Positions 12,488-46,467 of a stretch of 64,000 nt of DNA are shown here, piece after piece. Each line of letters opens with the position of its first letter. Position 1 is the stretch's first letter. The notes under the pieces were generated by a model. The model had not been told where the DNA came from. It did no database searches and saw only the letters and a program-made list of their open reading frames with translations. This DNA comes from Lumbricus rubellus. Lineage: Eukaryota > Annelida > Clitellata > Crassiclitellata > Lumbricidae. The stretch spans positions 37,699,799-37,763,798 of the forward strand of contig OX243820.1 in NCBI GenBank assembly GCA_945859605.1, in the 5' to 3' direction. A program made the position numbers and the translations under genes.

Positions 12488-12567
<80 letters not shown>
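12487..12567 (+). repeat. (CAT)n microsatellite
   Basis: Perfect CAT triplets about 165 bp after the donor of the candidate DPP first exon. Flanking triplets at 12430-12487 are imperfect. Confidence 0.95.
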
Positions 12568-12568
<1 letters not shown>

Positions 12569-12589
12569 GTCCCTGACGCCAGCCACTTG

Positions 12590-14000
12590 GCGGCGATGGG
12601 TACGAATAAATTAGTTTCATTGTCCTCTGTCCTCTGTCCTCAGTAATTTTTGCGAAGTCCACAGCTCCATGCACTTATTATTAGTGTTGCACCAAGTATA
12701 AAATAATCGTATTTGCCTACGTCCTCAAGTTCACTGCTTAACGTGCATATACGAGCGTAGTATTTGCTTTTCTTCGAATAATAATACTTATATGATATTA
12801 TAATAATAATTATATTATATAATAGTTATTATATAATATTATAATAATTATGTTATATAATGATAATTATATTATATAATAATATTATATAATAATATAT
12901 GGGCATGCCAAATACGTTAGGACTTGCAACTGCAGGATGTTATTTAATTTTATTAAGCGTCTCATGTTTTGAAATTAGAGTTTTGATATACATGTATTAT
13001 TCAATACGTGTTCGTGTTGCGATTTGAGATGCAATCATAATATTATAATCACTTTATATACATTCACACAAAGTCTCATCACTCTTGTCTTATTATTTAT
13101 GTGAATGTGTAGCATGGTGATGAATAATGTTTATCATAATGGGGAATTCATTTTACAATGTTAACTGTAACGTGTCACCTGTTTCGCAGTGGTTCATTTA
13201 AGATACCTGTAATGTGATTGAGATAGACTCACAGTAATATTTATTATAATGGTAGAAGTGTGATGATGCAAAGGCAGAATGATGAAGATTAGAAGGACAA
13301 TAATGTTAGCAGAATGACAAAAATTGAAGCAGAATGAAGTAGAAGCGTGAAGAATCGGTATCTATTATGCAGAGTCAGAATGAAGTAGCAAGAATCAGAA
13401 TTACGAGATCTATAATAATGGCCAAACACGGGAACATAATTATATGCTACAGATGTAGGCCTACATGTATACGAAACAGTCACGCGGGAATGTCATATGG
13501 CATATTAGGCTACGGTAGCTACTGTATATGTTGGTCGTATGACATATGTACTTACATACTCACATGGATGCCTCATGTAATACATGCACGCATGGAAACA
13601 TTCACGCACTTGGATAAAAATTAAGTTCTCTGACCTATTCAAAAAATCATATACGTAGGCCCTTTAATACAAGAGTCGTAGCGCAAGTTCAACAGAACGA
13701 CTTTCTCTAATAATTTCGCTTCTAACATTATTCGTGCTCCCATAATGCTCTCATCTTGAAAAGCGGACGGACTGTATACACTTGTGAAGTCACAATTCAG
13801 CATTCATAACGTATAATTTATGTTTAAATCATATTTATATAATTATATGTAAAAGAAACAGAATTACAGGTGATTATTATATACGCAAATTATATATATA
13901 TATAATTATATATATATAAATATATATATATATAGTTATATATCCGTTTATCCGTTTATTTGTTCACGTGTTCGGACTTCGACATTCAATTGACAACATA
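12590..14000. other. AT-rich noncoding stretch
   Basis: Contains AT palindromes (12780-12900, 13885-13935) and no coding signal. If the first DPP exon is right, this is intron. Confidence 0.5.
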
Positions 14001-14037
14001 AATCAACGGCACAGAACAATTATACACGAACAACGAG

Positions 14038-14237
14038 AGAGAAAGAGAGAGAGACAGACACACATAGAGACAGACAGAGACAGAGACAGAGACAGACAGA
14101 GACAGAGAGAGACAGACAGAGACAGAGACAGAGACAGACAGAGACAGACAGAGACAGAGAGAGACAGACAGAGACAGAGACAGAGACAACCATATGCAAC
14201 CAGAGACTCCCCTCCCTCTCCGCGTGGCGAGCGGTCA

Positions 14238-14327
<90 letters not shown>

Positions 14328-14757
14328 CGAACAGCAGAACAAAGCAGATGAATTGTTTTTTGTTTGGACTCTTTCATCTCTTGGGAATGCCACCGTCGCA
14401 TTGTCCGCTGTATGCTGCGTTGCCATGCCAACCGCCGTCGATCGGGCGGAAACCATGCATTGTCCTCTGTTCTGGTGATGTGTTGTTGGTGGAGCGACAT
14501 CTTGCTGCAGCAGCAGCGACAGAATAATGTGACGTTTGGCCGCTAGAGGGCAGTGGCGACAGGGAAGATGGGTGGGGTTGGGGGGTGGAGGGAAGGTGGA
14601 GATGGAATTGGATGAAGGCACGATCAATTAATGGATCTGTGTGTCTGTCTGTTCGCCCTATGTGTGCTTGTGTGTGTGTGTATGCTTGTGTGTGTGTGTG
14701 TGTGTGTGTGTGTGGCTGTGTGTGTGCTTGTGTGTGTATGCTTGTGTGTGTGTGTGG

Positions 14758-14792
<35 letters not shown>

Positions 14793-14928
14793 TGTGTGTG
14801 TGCTTGTGTGTGTGTGTGTTATGTGTGTAAGAGTGAACCATTGGAATGAACCACGACAGATAAACAGACAGAAACAGACAGATGGTGCGTATATATTTGT
14901 ATGCAGACAAATTAAAACAGAGTCAGTC

Positions 14929-15001
<73 letters not shown>

Positions 15002-15018
15002 CACAGACACACAGACAT
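14038..15018 (+). repeat. Cluster of (GACAGA)n, (TG)n and (CAGA)n microsatellites
   Basis: GACAGA/GAGACA repeats at 14038-14190, TG repeats at 14239-14325 and 14655-14826, and CAGA at 14929-15018. About 300 bp of ordinary sequence separates the middle two blocks. No gene is seen between them. Confidence 0.92.
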
Positions 15019-15099
15019 AAAGAAGCATCCACACATATGCCCACAGTGTCGCAGCTATTGTTCTGAAACCTTGCACTAGACAGAGAGTCACCAGAACCT

Positions 15100-16430
15100 C
15101 CCAATAATTCTCTTACCATGGGGTGGGGTGGGGTGGGGTGAAAAACCATAATTTAATTATTTTCACACCACGGCCACACTTCTCCTGACCAAGCACCTCG
15201 ACAAAGGACCACCAAACCACCCAGGACCTCTCCATTATTAACCATATGGGGCGAAAAGTCGAAAAGTCTTGGGTAACGTTGGGCATACATGTACCATAAT
15301 AAGAGTGTTACTATAATTAAAATGCATGCCCAACAAAGGATATGTCTCTCGTAAGTCTCGTTGTATCTGCATGTATAAGGTTGCATATGTACAATGTATG
15401 TATGTATGTATCTTGTATGTTTTTATCTATATCTGTCTGTCTGTCTGTCTGTCTGTCTTTCTGTCTTTCTGTCTGCCTGTCTGTCTTCCCCCTCTCTCCC
15501 TCCATAGCTCTTCACCGCTGTCAAATACAACTATATCTACGACTCTGTTTACCCGACATAATAGTCATTGTCGCGTATAAAAAAAATTGAGCTATATAAA
15601 CGTTGCAACGCGCATGCGTACGTCAACCATACTTCTCATTTCAGTCTCCGATTGGTCTTCGCAGCGCCATCTCGGAATGTAAACACTTGTAATGTAAACA
15701 CTTTATAATGTTATATGATAGCATTTGCGTTTAATACTTGTCTGTATTTATAGGCATGATTATGTGCATAGTGTGCAAGCATGAAGGTCAATTGCTAAGC
15801 AAAATAATTTTTATATACATCGATGTACATGTATAATATGTATGGAGGGAGGGAGGGAGAGAGGAATGGAGAGAGAGAGAATGGGAAGGAGGAAGAAATG
15901 AGGAAGAGAGGAGGAAGGAGGGATGGATTTCTCTGCTATATGGGATTAAAAGGTCTCTCTCTCCGTCTTTGTCTTTGTCTCTCTCTGTTTCTTTCTGTCT
16001 CTGTCTCTGACTCCCTCTTTGCCTCTCTCTGTATATTTGTCTCTGTCTCTGCCTCTGTCTCTATCTCCATGTGAGACATCGAGAGCAGTACGACCCGTCG
16101 TCTGTCAACAATGCCACCAACCTTACCGTCTGTCTGTCTCTATCAGTCTGTTTCTGTATGTCTATATCTCTGCGCCCTTCTCTGTCTTATTGTTCTTTCT
16201 CTTTCTCTGTCTCTGCATGTCTCTGTCTCTGTCCATCGCTCTAACTCTATACGGAACGTGCTTTGCATAATGTAACCATAGACTAATCCAGCGATCCATC
16301 AGCGCATTCGAGTGCAGACAGATGGAGAATTCTGTTCTTCCTATATACACATACACATATACATGTAGTTATAGAATCCAGTCCCATGGAAAACCACCGA
16401 GTCCAGATCTGTCCGTGTTCAGATCAACGA
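15100..16430. other. Noncoding stretch with minor microsatellites
   Basis: (GGGGT)n at 15119-15140, (CTGT)n at 15435-15486 and purine/pyrimidine runs at 15840-16060. No gene is seen. Confidence 0.5.
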
Positions 16431-16436
16431 GCGATG

Positions 16437-17030
16437 GAGATTGGAGTGTTGAGAGCACATTGTATCCTATCCCAATGTATCCTATTGTACCTTATTGTAT
16501 TCTATCCAAATCATGTATCCTGCTTTATTCTATCCCAATGTATCCTAGGCTAATGTATTCTATCTCAATGTATTCTATTGTATCCTATCCCAATGTATCC
16601 TATTGTATCCTATCCCAATGTATCCTATTGAATCCTATCCCAATGTATCCTGTTGTATCCTATCCCAATGTATCCTATTGTATCCTATCCCAATGTATCC
16701 TATTGTATACTGTCCCAAAGTATCCAATTGTATCATATCCCAAAGTATCCTATTGTATTCTATCCCAAAGTATCCAATTGTATCATATCCAAAATGTAGC
16801 ATATATTGTATCCTATCTCAAAGTATCCATTTTTATCATGCCCCAAAGTATCCTATTGTATCCTATCCCAAAGTAGGCTATCCAATTGTATCCTAACCCT
16901 ACGTCTCCAATTGCATCATATCCAAAATGTAACCTATTGTATTCTATCCCAATGTATCCTATTGTATTCTCTCCTATTCTATCCTGTTCTATCCTATCCT
17001 ATCATATCATATCCAACCTTATCTTTATAA
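16437..17030 (+). repeat. Minisatellite, about 25-bp units
   Basis: Variants of TATCCTATCCCAATG alternating with TATCCTATTG repeat about 20 times and degrade toward the 3' side. The Tyr/Pro/Ile-rich frames are repeat translation. Confidence 0.88.
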
Positions 17031-17149
17031 CCATTATCTTATCCGCAGATTCTGCCTGGCCGCATATACAGAGCCGCCGTATCTCTTCTGCTCATCCCTC
17101 ATCTGTAACCGATTCCTCCACCAATCCAGGGCATCTCTCCACCTCCATC

Positions 17150-17725
17150 AGACAACTCTGAGCTCCTCCTCTTTCTCATCCTCTTCCACGTACTCCTCTT
17201 CATCCCCTCCTCCTCCTCCTCTTCCCTCTTTTCTTCTCTTCTTACTCCTACTTCTCCTACTCCTCTTCGTCTTCCGCTCACTCCTCTTCTTCTCCCCTCC
17301 CCTACCTCCTTCTCTTCTTTCTCCTCCATCCGCTCTTTCTCCTTATCTTCTTCTTCCTCCTCCTCCTCCCCTCTTCCTAATTCTCCCTTTAATTCCTTAC
17401 TCCTTCTGCTCTTCCTCCTTCTATTCTTTCTCCTCATTCTCTTCCTCCTCATTTTCTTATTTCTCCTTCTCCTCCACCTCCTTCTCTTCCTCCCCTTATC
17501 TTCTTACTCCTCCTCCCCTCCTCTTAATTCTCCCCTTAATTCCGTCCTCCTTCTATTCCTCCTCCTCCTTCTCTTCTTTGTCCTCCTCCTACTTCTCCTT
17601 CCCCTCCATCTCTTCCTCCTTCTCTGCACGCCAAGACCTCCTCCTCCCCCTTCTCCTCCTCCTCCTCCCCTTCTCCTCCTCCTCCCCCTTCTCCTCCTCC
17701 TCCCTTTTCTCCTCCTCCTCCTCCG
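17150..17725 (+). repeat. Pyrimidine tract rich in CTC/TCC
   Basis: Almost pure C and T for over 550 bp, with one strand purine only. No coding signal. Confidence 0.9.
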
Positions 17726-18911
17726 TGCATCGTTAAGCCAAAGAGTTCACATCAGCGTCTATTCGCAATAGATCATCAGACCGACCGACTATCACTTCCA
17801 ATTCCACTCTTCCACTCTTTCCACTGCTACTTCCTGGAAAAGTCTGGCTTATCCTCTTTCACTCTAAACACCGTCTACTTCATCGTCATGATGAAACCAC
17901 GGAAAGACTCAGTACCTGTTAACTGGGAGGGAGGAAAAAAGGGAGGGAAGAGGGAGGGAAGAGAGGAGGGAGCGATGGAGGGAGGGAAGTAGGCTATGAT
18001 GGGAAGGAGGAGGGATGGAGGGAGTAAGACTCGCGAGATGAGAGTCGGTAGGTTGTTTACAAGCTCATCCATGCTGCGTGTGTATACAGCATACACTCAA
18101 CGTCTGTGCAATAATACAATTCCATTTGCTTCCACTATGCAACTATCGAGTGCAAATGGAGAAAAGGAAAATGGATCTTAAACTTACAACAACCTGACGT
18201 TCGAATGATTCCATATCTCGCTCAGTTGCTCAGTTTGTTCACTTGTTTGGACGTTCGTTTATTCGTTCCTCCAGTCATTCAGTCTTTCGTTCAGTCATTT
18301 ATTCATCTGTTCATTCGTTCATTCATTCATTCATCCATTCGTTCGTTCGTTCATTCGTTCAGTCGGTCAATTACATCTACATTGTGTGGCGCCAATTCAA
18401 TCCCAGGTTACTGAGGTTAGCCTCGTTTCTGTTCAGCCAAACATTTTCGACTATTATATAATAATTAATACGAGATCAATGGTGGGCTTGGTGGCCCACC
18501 AAGGTCATCGTCGACGCGGAATAACCACGGGACCCAACAACGCTGGGTGAAGTTCACAGGTCAATCAATTTCCTCCTCAAACCACCCCACCAATCCTGCC
18601 ACATCCTTACCCATCTATAGGCTACCACATTCAGAGTATGAGTTAAGACATGTTTTTTAAAGCAGACATATTAATTATTATCGCATTCAGCACCTCATGA
18701 GACGTCGTCGGTCTCCACCTAAGTCCACCTAATTGCATTACACCAGCACTACATGTAGTTATAGAGAGACTAGACAAGACAGGGAAGGTGTATCCAATTC
18801 TTGCTGGTCATTTCCTGTAAACACCTGCCCACGTCACGTGATCCAGGCACCACCTGTTCTCTGTCTAATTAACCGTGAACACGCATGCGCATCGCTACGA
18901 ATACAGACAAG

Positions 18912-19484
18912 TTAATTGGATGGTGTTATGCACAGGTGGACCAACCACCAAAATTTCACTTTTACTTTTTATTTTTCTATAAAATAGAGCATAATTTTTC
19001 GCACGTTTTGACACTGGAACCGACTTTCTAGCCCATCAGAATGATTAGTTAATTAATTAATTATGATTAATTAGTAGCTATACACTAATGGACCAACTTC
19101 GCGATTCTGTTATGCACAACTGTACCACGTCACGTTCTAGCCACAGATATACGTCACGATAAATAGCTATACACTTTTGGACCAACTCCCGACTCTGTTA
19201 TGCACAACTGGACCAAGTGACGTTCAAGCCACAGATATACGCCACAATATCCACAAATTCCCAGGACACAAATGGACCAACCACTAAATTCCTTTTTTGT
19301 TTTCAAATTCTCTAACAAATTATTGAAACCAAAATTAGCGTTTATCAATAGTACATTTATACTATTACATGATTTAATTCAAGATTTTTCCAATCGAATC
19401 GAAAGAATTTTTTTTAAATAATCGTTTTCTGGACAATAATGAATTTGGTGGTTGGTCCACCTGTGCATAACACCATCCAATTAG
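18912..19484. mobile_element. MITE of unknown superfamily
   Basis: A 40-bp inverted repeat beginning TAATTGGATGGTGTTATGCA bounds 573 bp. The interior repeats TGTTATGCACAACTGGACCA-like phrases with CACAGATATACG about 60-110 bp apart. No target duplication could be separated from the inverted ends, so the class is open. Confidence 0.6.
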
Positions 19485-19524
19485 TGAGGCAAATAACTGC
19501 ACACCCACACACACATACACACAT

Positions 19525-19527
19525 TAA

Positions 19528-19600
<73 letters not shown>
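19525..19600 (+). repeat. (TA)n microsatellite
   Basis: TA dinucleotides with one TACATA interruption, next to the MITE ending at 19484. Confidence 0.93.
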
Positions 19601-19601
<1 letters not shown>

Positions 19602-20367
19602 CTCTATGCAAGCACATGTATAGCAAATGTGAGATGAGATTTGGTTAATCTGGACTGTAATAAAAAAAATGGACTGACGTATATACATGTACGTACGTGT
19701 TAAATGTATAGTTGTATACTTTCTTACGTACGTTCTATGTACATGCGCACATGCAAGAAACGAACGAATTAATGATAGTATTATAAGGCTACGTTGATAA
19801 ACGATCGTGTTTTTATAATACGAGTCTCTGTAGACACTGAAGTGATAACAGTGGTTTAGTGAGTCAATTTGCGACGGCCAATCAGGCGACGATCGCTCGA
19901 GTGCGTTTATAATTCATGCTGAGACAACATTTGTTAGACTGTGCACGATCGTAAATAGCGAACGCATGTGAAGCGCAAATATGACAGGCAACAGTTGCAC
20001 ACGAGTGCCATTGATAATCACCCAGACGACGACCGAGTTGTACCGACCATCCGAGAAGTGGCCCTTTAATGGCGCTATGTAAATGTTCTGTATGCACGCA
20101 TTGCATTGTATTGCTCTGTATTGTCCTGTATTATACTGCATTGCATTGTGTCGTATTGCATTGTATTGTATTGCATTCCGTTGTATTGTATTGTGTCTTA
20201 CTATTGCATTGTATCATGTTGAATTGCAGTCACACACACTATACCCAACCAGAACGCTTTAATTATGGACTCTTTACAGTTACAACTGACAACACTTTGC
20301 ACCCGTAACAACGGCTTAGAACTCCAACTATGGAGAACAGTCACTGTAGTCATCATCATCATCATCA

Positions 20368-20740
20368 TCGTCGTCCGTGGGTTCAACACCCGTTGGTGTC
20401 AATCGCAAGTTTCACTGTTTTTCTCCATTTACTCTTTTCCTGTGCTATTAGACTGAGTCCGTGTATGTCCATACCACACCAATCCCTTACATCGTCCAAC
20501 CATTCTCTACTTGGTCTTCCTCTGATTCGCGTACCATCGATCATTCCGAATATAGTCTGCTTTACTAGTCAGTTGTTGTTCATCCGGCAAACATGTCCGA
20601 AGAAATTGAGCTTCCTTTCCATTATTTGCTGTATGATGTTTCTGGTGTTTTTCACTCTTTTGCGTAATTCCGTGTTCGTTATCTTCTGCTGCCATCTGAT
20701 GCGGAATGTCCTTCTGTAGCACCTCATCTCGAGTGCTTTT
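20368..20740 (-). pseudogene. LINE reverse-transcriptase C-terminal fragment
   Basis: On the minus strand one frame reads RKLNFFGHVCRMNNN, a TGA, then LVKQTIFGMIDGTRIRGRPS and REWLDDVRDWC. GHV-RM---L-----G---G-R-RGRP---W-DD---W is the common C-terminal block of non-LTR retrotransposon ORF2 proteins. The stop, probably from CGA, and the short length show decay. A GAT-rich tail follows. Confidence 0.75.
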
Positions 20741-21900
20741 TATTATTATTCCACAGTTTAACGTCGTCCTATGACAGCAATGGCCGTTGACAACAATACA
20801 ACAAAAAAATACAATGCAATTAAAATAAAAACAAATTTTCTAGCATCCTAAGAACACCATCAACATGACTGGTGCTTGGATGAATCTTCACAATTTCATA
20901 AATGTTCAATCATTAAAAACTTTTAAAAGGGTCCATCTTACGATTTCTATGCTCATACATTGTGACATCAAGATCATAAAATGTAATTTAATTAACATTG
21001 TTTTATATCAATTGACTCAGAACACAAATTTCAACAATTCAACTCCAACTTTAAAAAGCAATTATGGCTACAAATGCTCAATACATATAATTCTGATATC
21101 AAATGATATGCAATCATTTCAATTGTTCATATTGTCAAGCATGTTTGAAAATAAACTTCAGTAATCTACATTGCATAGATAATAATAAATAATAAATTAT
21201 ATATATATATATATAATTTTATGATCAGTTTTCAACATGCTCAAACATCATTATAGTATTCAACATATTCATCATGCATCACCTTTGTTCATTTCACTAT
21301 AATAGATGACAGAACACCATAAACCCATTGCATCAGTAATATATAAAATAAAATAAAAATACTGAGAATCCAATACACAATAATTAGTTGTGTTTGGCTG
21401 AAAGCTAGTTCCTTGAAATTATGTTACTTGATATAACATATTTACCAATATTAGAAGAATTTTTTATTGTATGCATATATAGGTGCTTGAGTAACGATTA
21501 GTAAGCAAAAGCATATATGTAGCCTACATTGTACAATAAAAACAAAAACAAACATCCATATGGCATGCATAGGTCCTACAATATGTGCATCGCAATAGTG
21601 CAATATACCTAACACAACAAAGCAAAAATGCACCATTACAATAACAATTGCCATAATTATTATATTTACAGATTTGATTAACATATGAAACCATCCACGA
21701 CAACAAATGAAAAATGCTTATTATTATTATTCCAAGGTTTAACGTCATCCTATGGCAACAAAGGCCGTTGACGACAATACAATATAAGTGTACAGAGCAG
21801 TAAACAAAACAAAAACTTATGTAGCCTCCAAACTACACCAACGAGGTGTCTAAACGGAGCTGTACAATCTCAATTACATTCAATTTTTAGACAACACAAA
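20741..21900. repeat. Pair of dispersed direct repeats around AT-rich sequence
   Basis: TTTAACGTCGTCCTATGACA (20758 region) and TTTAACGTCATCCTATGGCA (21738 region) lie in similar blocks of about 70 bp, 980 bp apart. A related phrase occurs near 3850. The sequence between is AT-rich and shows no gene. Confidence 0.45.
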
Positions 21901-21954
21901 GTAGTTCATCGGACACTCGTTCAGGTTTACACTTTATTAAAAATGCTTTAAAAA

Positions 21955-22680
21955 GCGGCTGACGGTGGATTTGGATTTGCGGGTGTCTATGAAGAGCATG
22001 AAATAGTTATCAGGACAAATCCACCGTCGCCTTTATTATATTGCTACGGCATCTATTGTATTCTATTCTTTTCTATTCTATTTACGAATTTTTATTATCT
22101 TATCTTTAATTATTTGTGATTCCCAGCTTGTTGCGAATTTTTTCCGCGTAGTTACATTGCAGTTCTTTTAACGCAGCTCGATTAATACAACTGTGGATGA
22201 CAATAATTATATAAAACGGAAAAGCGGCTGACTGATGTAGCGTCGGTGGTTTTGGATTTACGGGTGTCTGTGAAGAGCATGAAAATAATAGGCCTAGTCA
22301 TCAGGACAAATCCACCGCTGCCTTTATTATTATTGCTACGGCATCTATTCTACTTTATTCTATTCTATTCTATTTACGAATTTATTATCTTATCTTTAAT
22401 TATTTGTGATTCCCAGCTTGTTGCGAATTTTTTCCGGGTAGTACATTGCAGTTCTTTTAACGCAGCTTGACTGTAACAGTACTGTAACAACTGTGGATGA
22501 CAATAATTATATAAGGCGGAAAGCGATTGACTGATGTAGCGTCGTTGGATTTGGATTTACGGGTGTCTATGAAGAGCATAACATAAGCTTATAAGTCATC
22601 AGGACAAATCCACCGTTGTCTTTATTGTAATTGCTACGGCATCTATTCTATTTTATTATAATTATTCTATTTACGAATTT
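21955..22680 (+). repeat. Tandem repeat, 269- and 299-bp units plus a partial third
   Basis: Units start near 21955, 22224 and 22523. They share GGATTTGGATTTACGGGTGT, GAAGAGCATGAAA, TCAGGACAAATCCACCG and GCTACGGCATCTATT. Each contains a short inverted pair GGTGGATTTG/CAAATCCACC. No gene is visible. Confidence 0.8.
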
Positions 22681-23368
22681 ATATGGCGCCTCGCAGAGTA
22701 AGCCCACAACCTAATCAAAGGCGCACCCAGTGCGAAGACCCCACAGAAAAGAACGTCTTAATGCCAATTAGCAGAAAGTTGTAATGAAGGTCATTTTTCG
22801 TTTGTTGGTTAGTAAATGCGCTGTCAAAATGCAGCAATTAAGCTAGCAACAGATCTAAATATTAGCCTATAGATGCTATAGCAATAGGTTCAAATAGCCT
22901 AGAGGCTATAGAGCCCTATGAGGCGATATTATGCAATATAGTTTCTATCGTGGCTTTATGGGTTTGGAATTGTGATAAGTGCCTCCGAGCAATTAGTGAC
23001 TAGAATTTTGTTATTACATGTAGGCTAATTGTCCTTGCAGTTAGCGCCGTAGCGGCTAATAAAATGTTTCGTGACAGGATGTTCTCATTGTTTTTATCAG
23101 GCTGTGCAAACAAATTAAAAGGAAATCCTGCAATTTACCAGAATCATGCAGCATGACACGCACTTGATGTACATGTAAGAACTAACAGCTGTGTGTAATG
23201 TAACCTAATGGCCGTCCAGATTCCAGAACCCGCCATGCACAAGAGCTCACAACGTTTCTCCAAGCCCATTAGTCAGTGGATTCTATTGCTTTTCGGCTTG
23301 CTCACGATTGAGTAGCCCCCCCCCCACACACACACACCCCCAACAAAATCCTGGCTACGACCTTGGCA

Positions 23369-24039
23369 ACCATTGGTTATGGTTTACTATCATTTGGTCG
23401 AAAGTCATTGGTCGAAATCATTTGGTCGAAATCATTTGGTCGACGATCAAAAAGTCGAACGATCAAAAAGTCGAATGATCGTTTGGTCGACAATCAAAAA
23501 GTCGAACGATCAATAGATCGACAATCAAAAGGTCGACAATCAAAAGGTCGAAAATCAAAAGATCGACATTCAAAATGAAGCATGTTTAAGAGAATTCCGA
23601 CAATTTTACTACAAGTGCGCACACTCAAACATACATTACATACACACACTCCGACACACACTCACATACATTTTGTTTTCATATCACTTTATGTAAATGT
23701 AGTTCAGAACCTCCCTCTCCCACAGACTGATCGTGGTTCTAATGTGTATGTGAGTGTGTGTCGGAGTGTGTGTATGTATGTTTGAGTGTGCGCACTTGTA
23801 GTAAAATTGTCGGAATTCTCTTAAACATGCTTCATTTTGAATGTCGATCTTTTGATTTTCGACCTTTTGATTGTCGACCTTTTGATTGTCGATCTATTGA
23901 TCGTTCGACTTTTTGATTGTCGACCAAACGATCATTCGACTTTTTGATCGTTCGACTTTTTGATCGTCGACCAAATGATTTCGACCAAATGATTTCGACC
24001 AAATGACTTTCGACCAAATGATAGGATACCATTGGTTAT
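23369..24039. mobile_element. Long palindromic (foldback-like) element with 12-bp flanking repeats
   Basis: The arms 23387-23670 and 23745-24024 are inverted copies with only a few indels by eye, separated by a loop of about 74 bp. The outer half of each arm is an irregular array of GGTCGA/GTCGAA words (CATTTGGTCGA, GATCAAAAAGTCGA). The inner half is an alternating CA-rich segment. ACCATTGGTTAT occurs on both sides (23369-23380, 24028-24039) as a likely target duplication. The right edge is 157 bp before the DPP membrane exon. Confidence 0.78.
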
Positions 24040-24196
24040 AATAGATGATTATTATCTAACGATATGAAGCGTGTTTGAAATTTTGAATCATTATAATTAT
24101 CTCTCTCTCTTGTTGATTTTCCGCCGAGCAGTGAGTTACGATAGTCAACGCTGTAGACACTGTTTCCCTGTTTCTCTGTTCTGCTGTGTATAATAG

Positions 24197-44190
<19,994 letters not shown>

Positions 44191-46427
44191 TTGTTGATAG
44201 ATATGAGAGAAGAAGAAGAACTAAGAACTGAGAACTGTTCGAGCGATGATGGCGTCGTTCTTTGATGTACACGACAGTCTGCGATTCAGTCGGGGTAAAC
44301 TGGGATAAATTGTCAACACCGATTATGCATTTTCGTTCGGGTTTCAACTAGTTTCTGGTTTTGTTGTGGCTGATTAAGTCATGGTCACGTCACCTGCAGA
44401 TTTTTGAGGGAGTGGCAGACACATTCGATCATGACATTTAAATAATTTTGTAGCAGCAACTTGAAAAATGGCAAGCAGGATTTTAAAAAATTTTAAATGG
44501 GTATTTTTCTTTGAGGTATCTAAATGTGAATTTCACAGTTTGACTTTGTGAATTATGAGTATAATCAAATCAAATTGTAGTAGTTTAAAGATAGGTGTCA
44601 ATAATTTCTATGGTGGAAAGAAAGTGCCCCTTTTGCCCATATGTGTGGCACCCATGAATAAGTGCCACCGGTGATTGAGATGCATCGTAAAGTAATGTTG
44701 ATCATGGAAATCTTTCGGCCACAACGGGAAAGGCGTGTTGGAGACTGACTGCCCAACTAGTGTGGAGTTAGATTCCATTTGCAAGAACTGAATTGGTGAT
44801 ATTGCTTCAAAGAACTGTTGTAAACTGTTGTTTTCATGCTTGAAGTTGTGAAAGACGGTTGTGCGGAGGTTGTGTTTTGAAGCGTCATTTTTAGCAGTTT
44901 TTCCAGAACTAAATTTGAAGATCTGTTGTTCGTGAAGACATATTCAACACAGACTTTGTGACATTACATAGTTGCAAGTAAATACAGAACTGCGGTAATG
45001 GTTTCTTTCTGAGGTGACAAAGTAGCTTTTAATTTTGAAGAAGTGTTAATGTTTATGCATGTATGCAGTGCATAGCACCCATTCAAGATTTTCACCCCGA
45101 GGCGCTCCCGACTAGAGCGCGGACACTGAATCGGAGTTTCACGCTGAAGCGCATGAGCAATTGCGAGTGAAGGACTTGCTCAGGGTCCATACATGGCGGC
45201 TTGAGGTGGAAATTAGATTTCATTTGCAAGAACTGCAACGGAATGTGATTAATTAAGTGAGACATCTGAACACTCTGTAAATGAGACAAATGTGTAATTG
45301 TTGTAAAGAAAAATTTACATTTTTGTGTATGTATACTTTTGTGACGCACGTTTTAACTTTTAATTGTTTTCGCAAATCAGTGGCCGATGTGTTTTGGAAG
45401 TGAATCTTTATATTGTCAAAATGACTTGAATTGATGTGAAAAGCCAGTAATATTTTGAATTATATTTTCTGCACCTTTCCAAGATACACAGACAGAGATT
45501 TGTGTCACAAAATGTCTGTACTGTGCTTGGTAGAAATCTTCTGTTGAACTCTTTGGGAATTACTTGTGAATATCTGACTCAACTTGTTCTGATTTGGACA
45601 GATCAATGTGAACTGTCGAACTTGTCTGCAACCAAGGGATCATTTGCTAGCTGCAACTACCATTGAGGGATCATTCATTAGGTGTCATAATATTCACTTG
45701 TTAACACTAATCAGATCCAATCATGCAGTGATTAGGTCAAGGATCACTGAAAATCTGAGGAATCTGTAACATTTACTTTACGAATACATTTACAGATATA
45801 TGATGATATTATGTGAAACCTCGACTGGACCTCCCCAGATTTTGGCCTGGCACCACAGCAAACAATGAAATTTAGCTATTGTTTACTTGATTTGATAATT
45901 ATAGTGCCAGTACATAAGCTGGTCTCTCTGACATCTTTTTGGGGTCGCTGAGAAATTCTCGAAGATTTACATTACATTACGCCTATTTTTTCAATTGTTC
46001 TGCTTCAGTCAAATAACGTTCTAGTCATCCAAGATCAGGTCAATGCTACAGTACTCAGTCAATTAGAGCATTCATTTTAATCAATCTTTTTTCCACTGTT
46101 ACAGAGGTACTTAGAGGCAGTACGTGAAGTATCCAAAAGTATGCATACATTACATAGATGGAACCAATGAATGGAACCAAAAACTTTGTAAATCGTCAGT
46201 TTTTCAATTCGATCTCTATTTTCGTGATCTTTGTTATATGCCTGACGTCTTGGTTGTGAATTTGTACTGAAAATTGCAACACATTTATCGTAAACATTTT
46301 TTGTCAAACACTCTATTTCAGAAGAATGCACATAAATATTATTAACTGGTGTACGTATTTTTCAGTTGTATATTGTCAAAATATAGAAAATTGACAGAAA
46401 TCCATGAAAACACACACATACAATATA

Positions 46428-46467
<40 letters not shown>

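Noticed and set aside
15119..15140. Telomere-like (GGGGT)n
   Set aside because: Only four units, not the animal TTAGGG motif, and in ordinary intergenic context.
16322..17161. Tyr/Pro/Ile-rich frames up to 184 codons
   Set aside because: They are translation of the 25-bp TATCCTATCCCAATG minisatellite.
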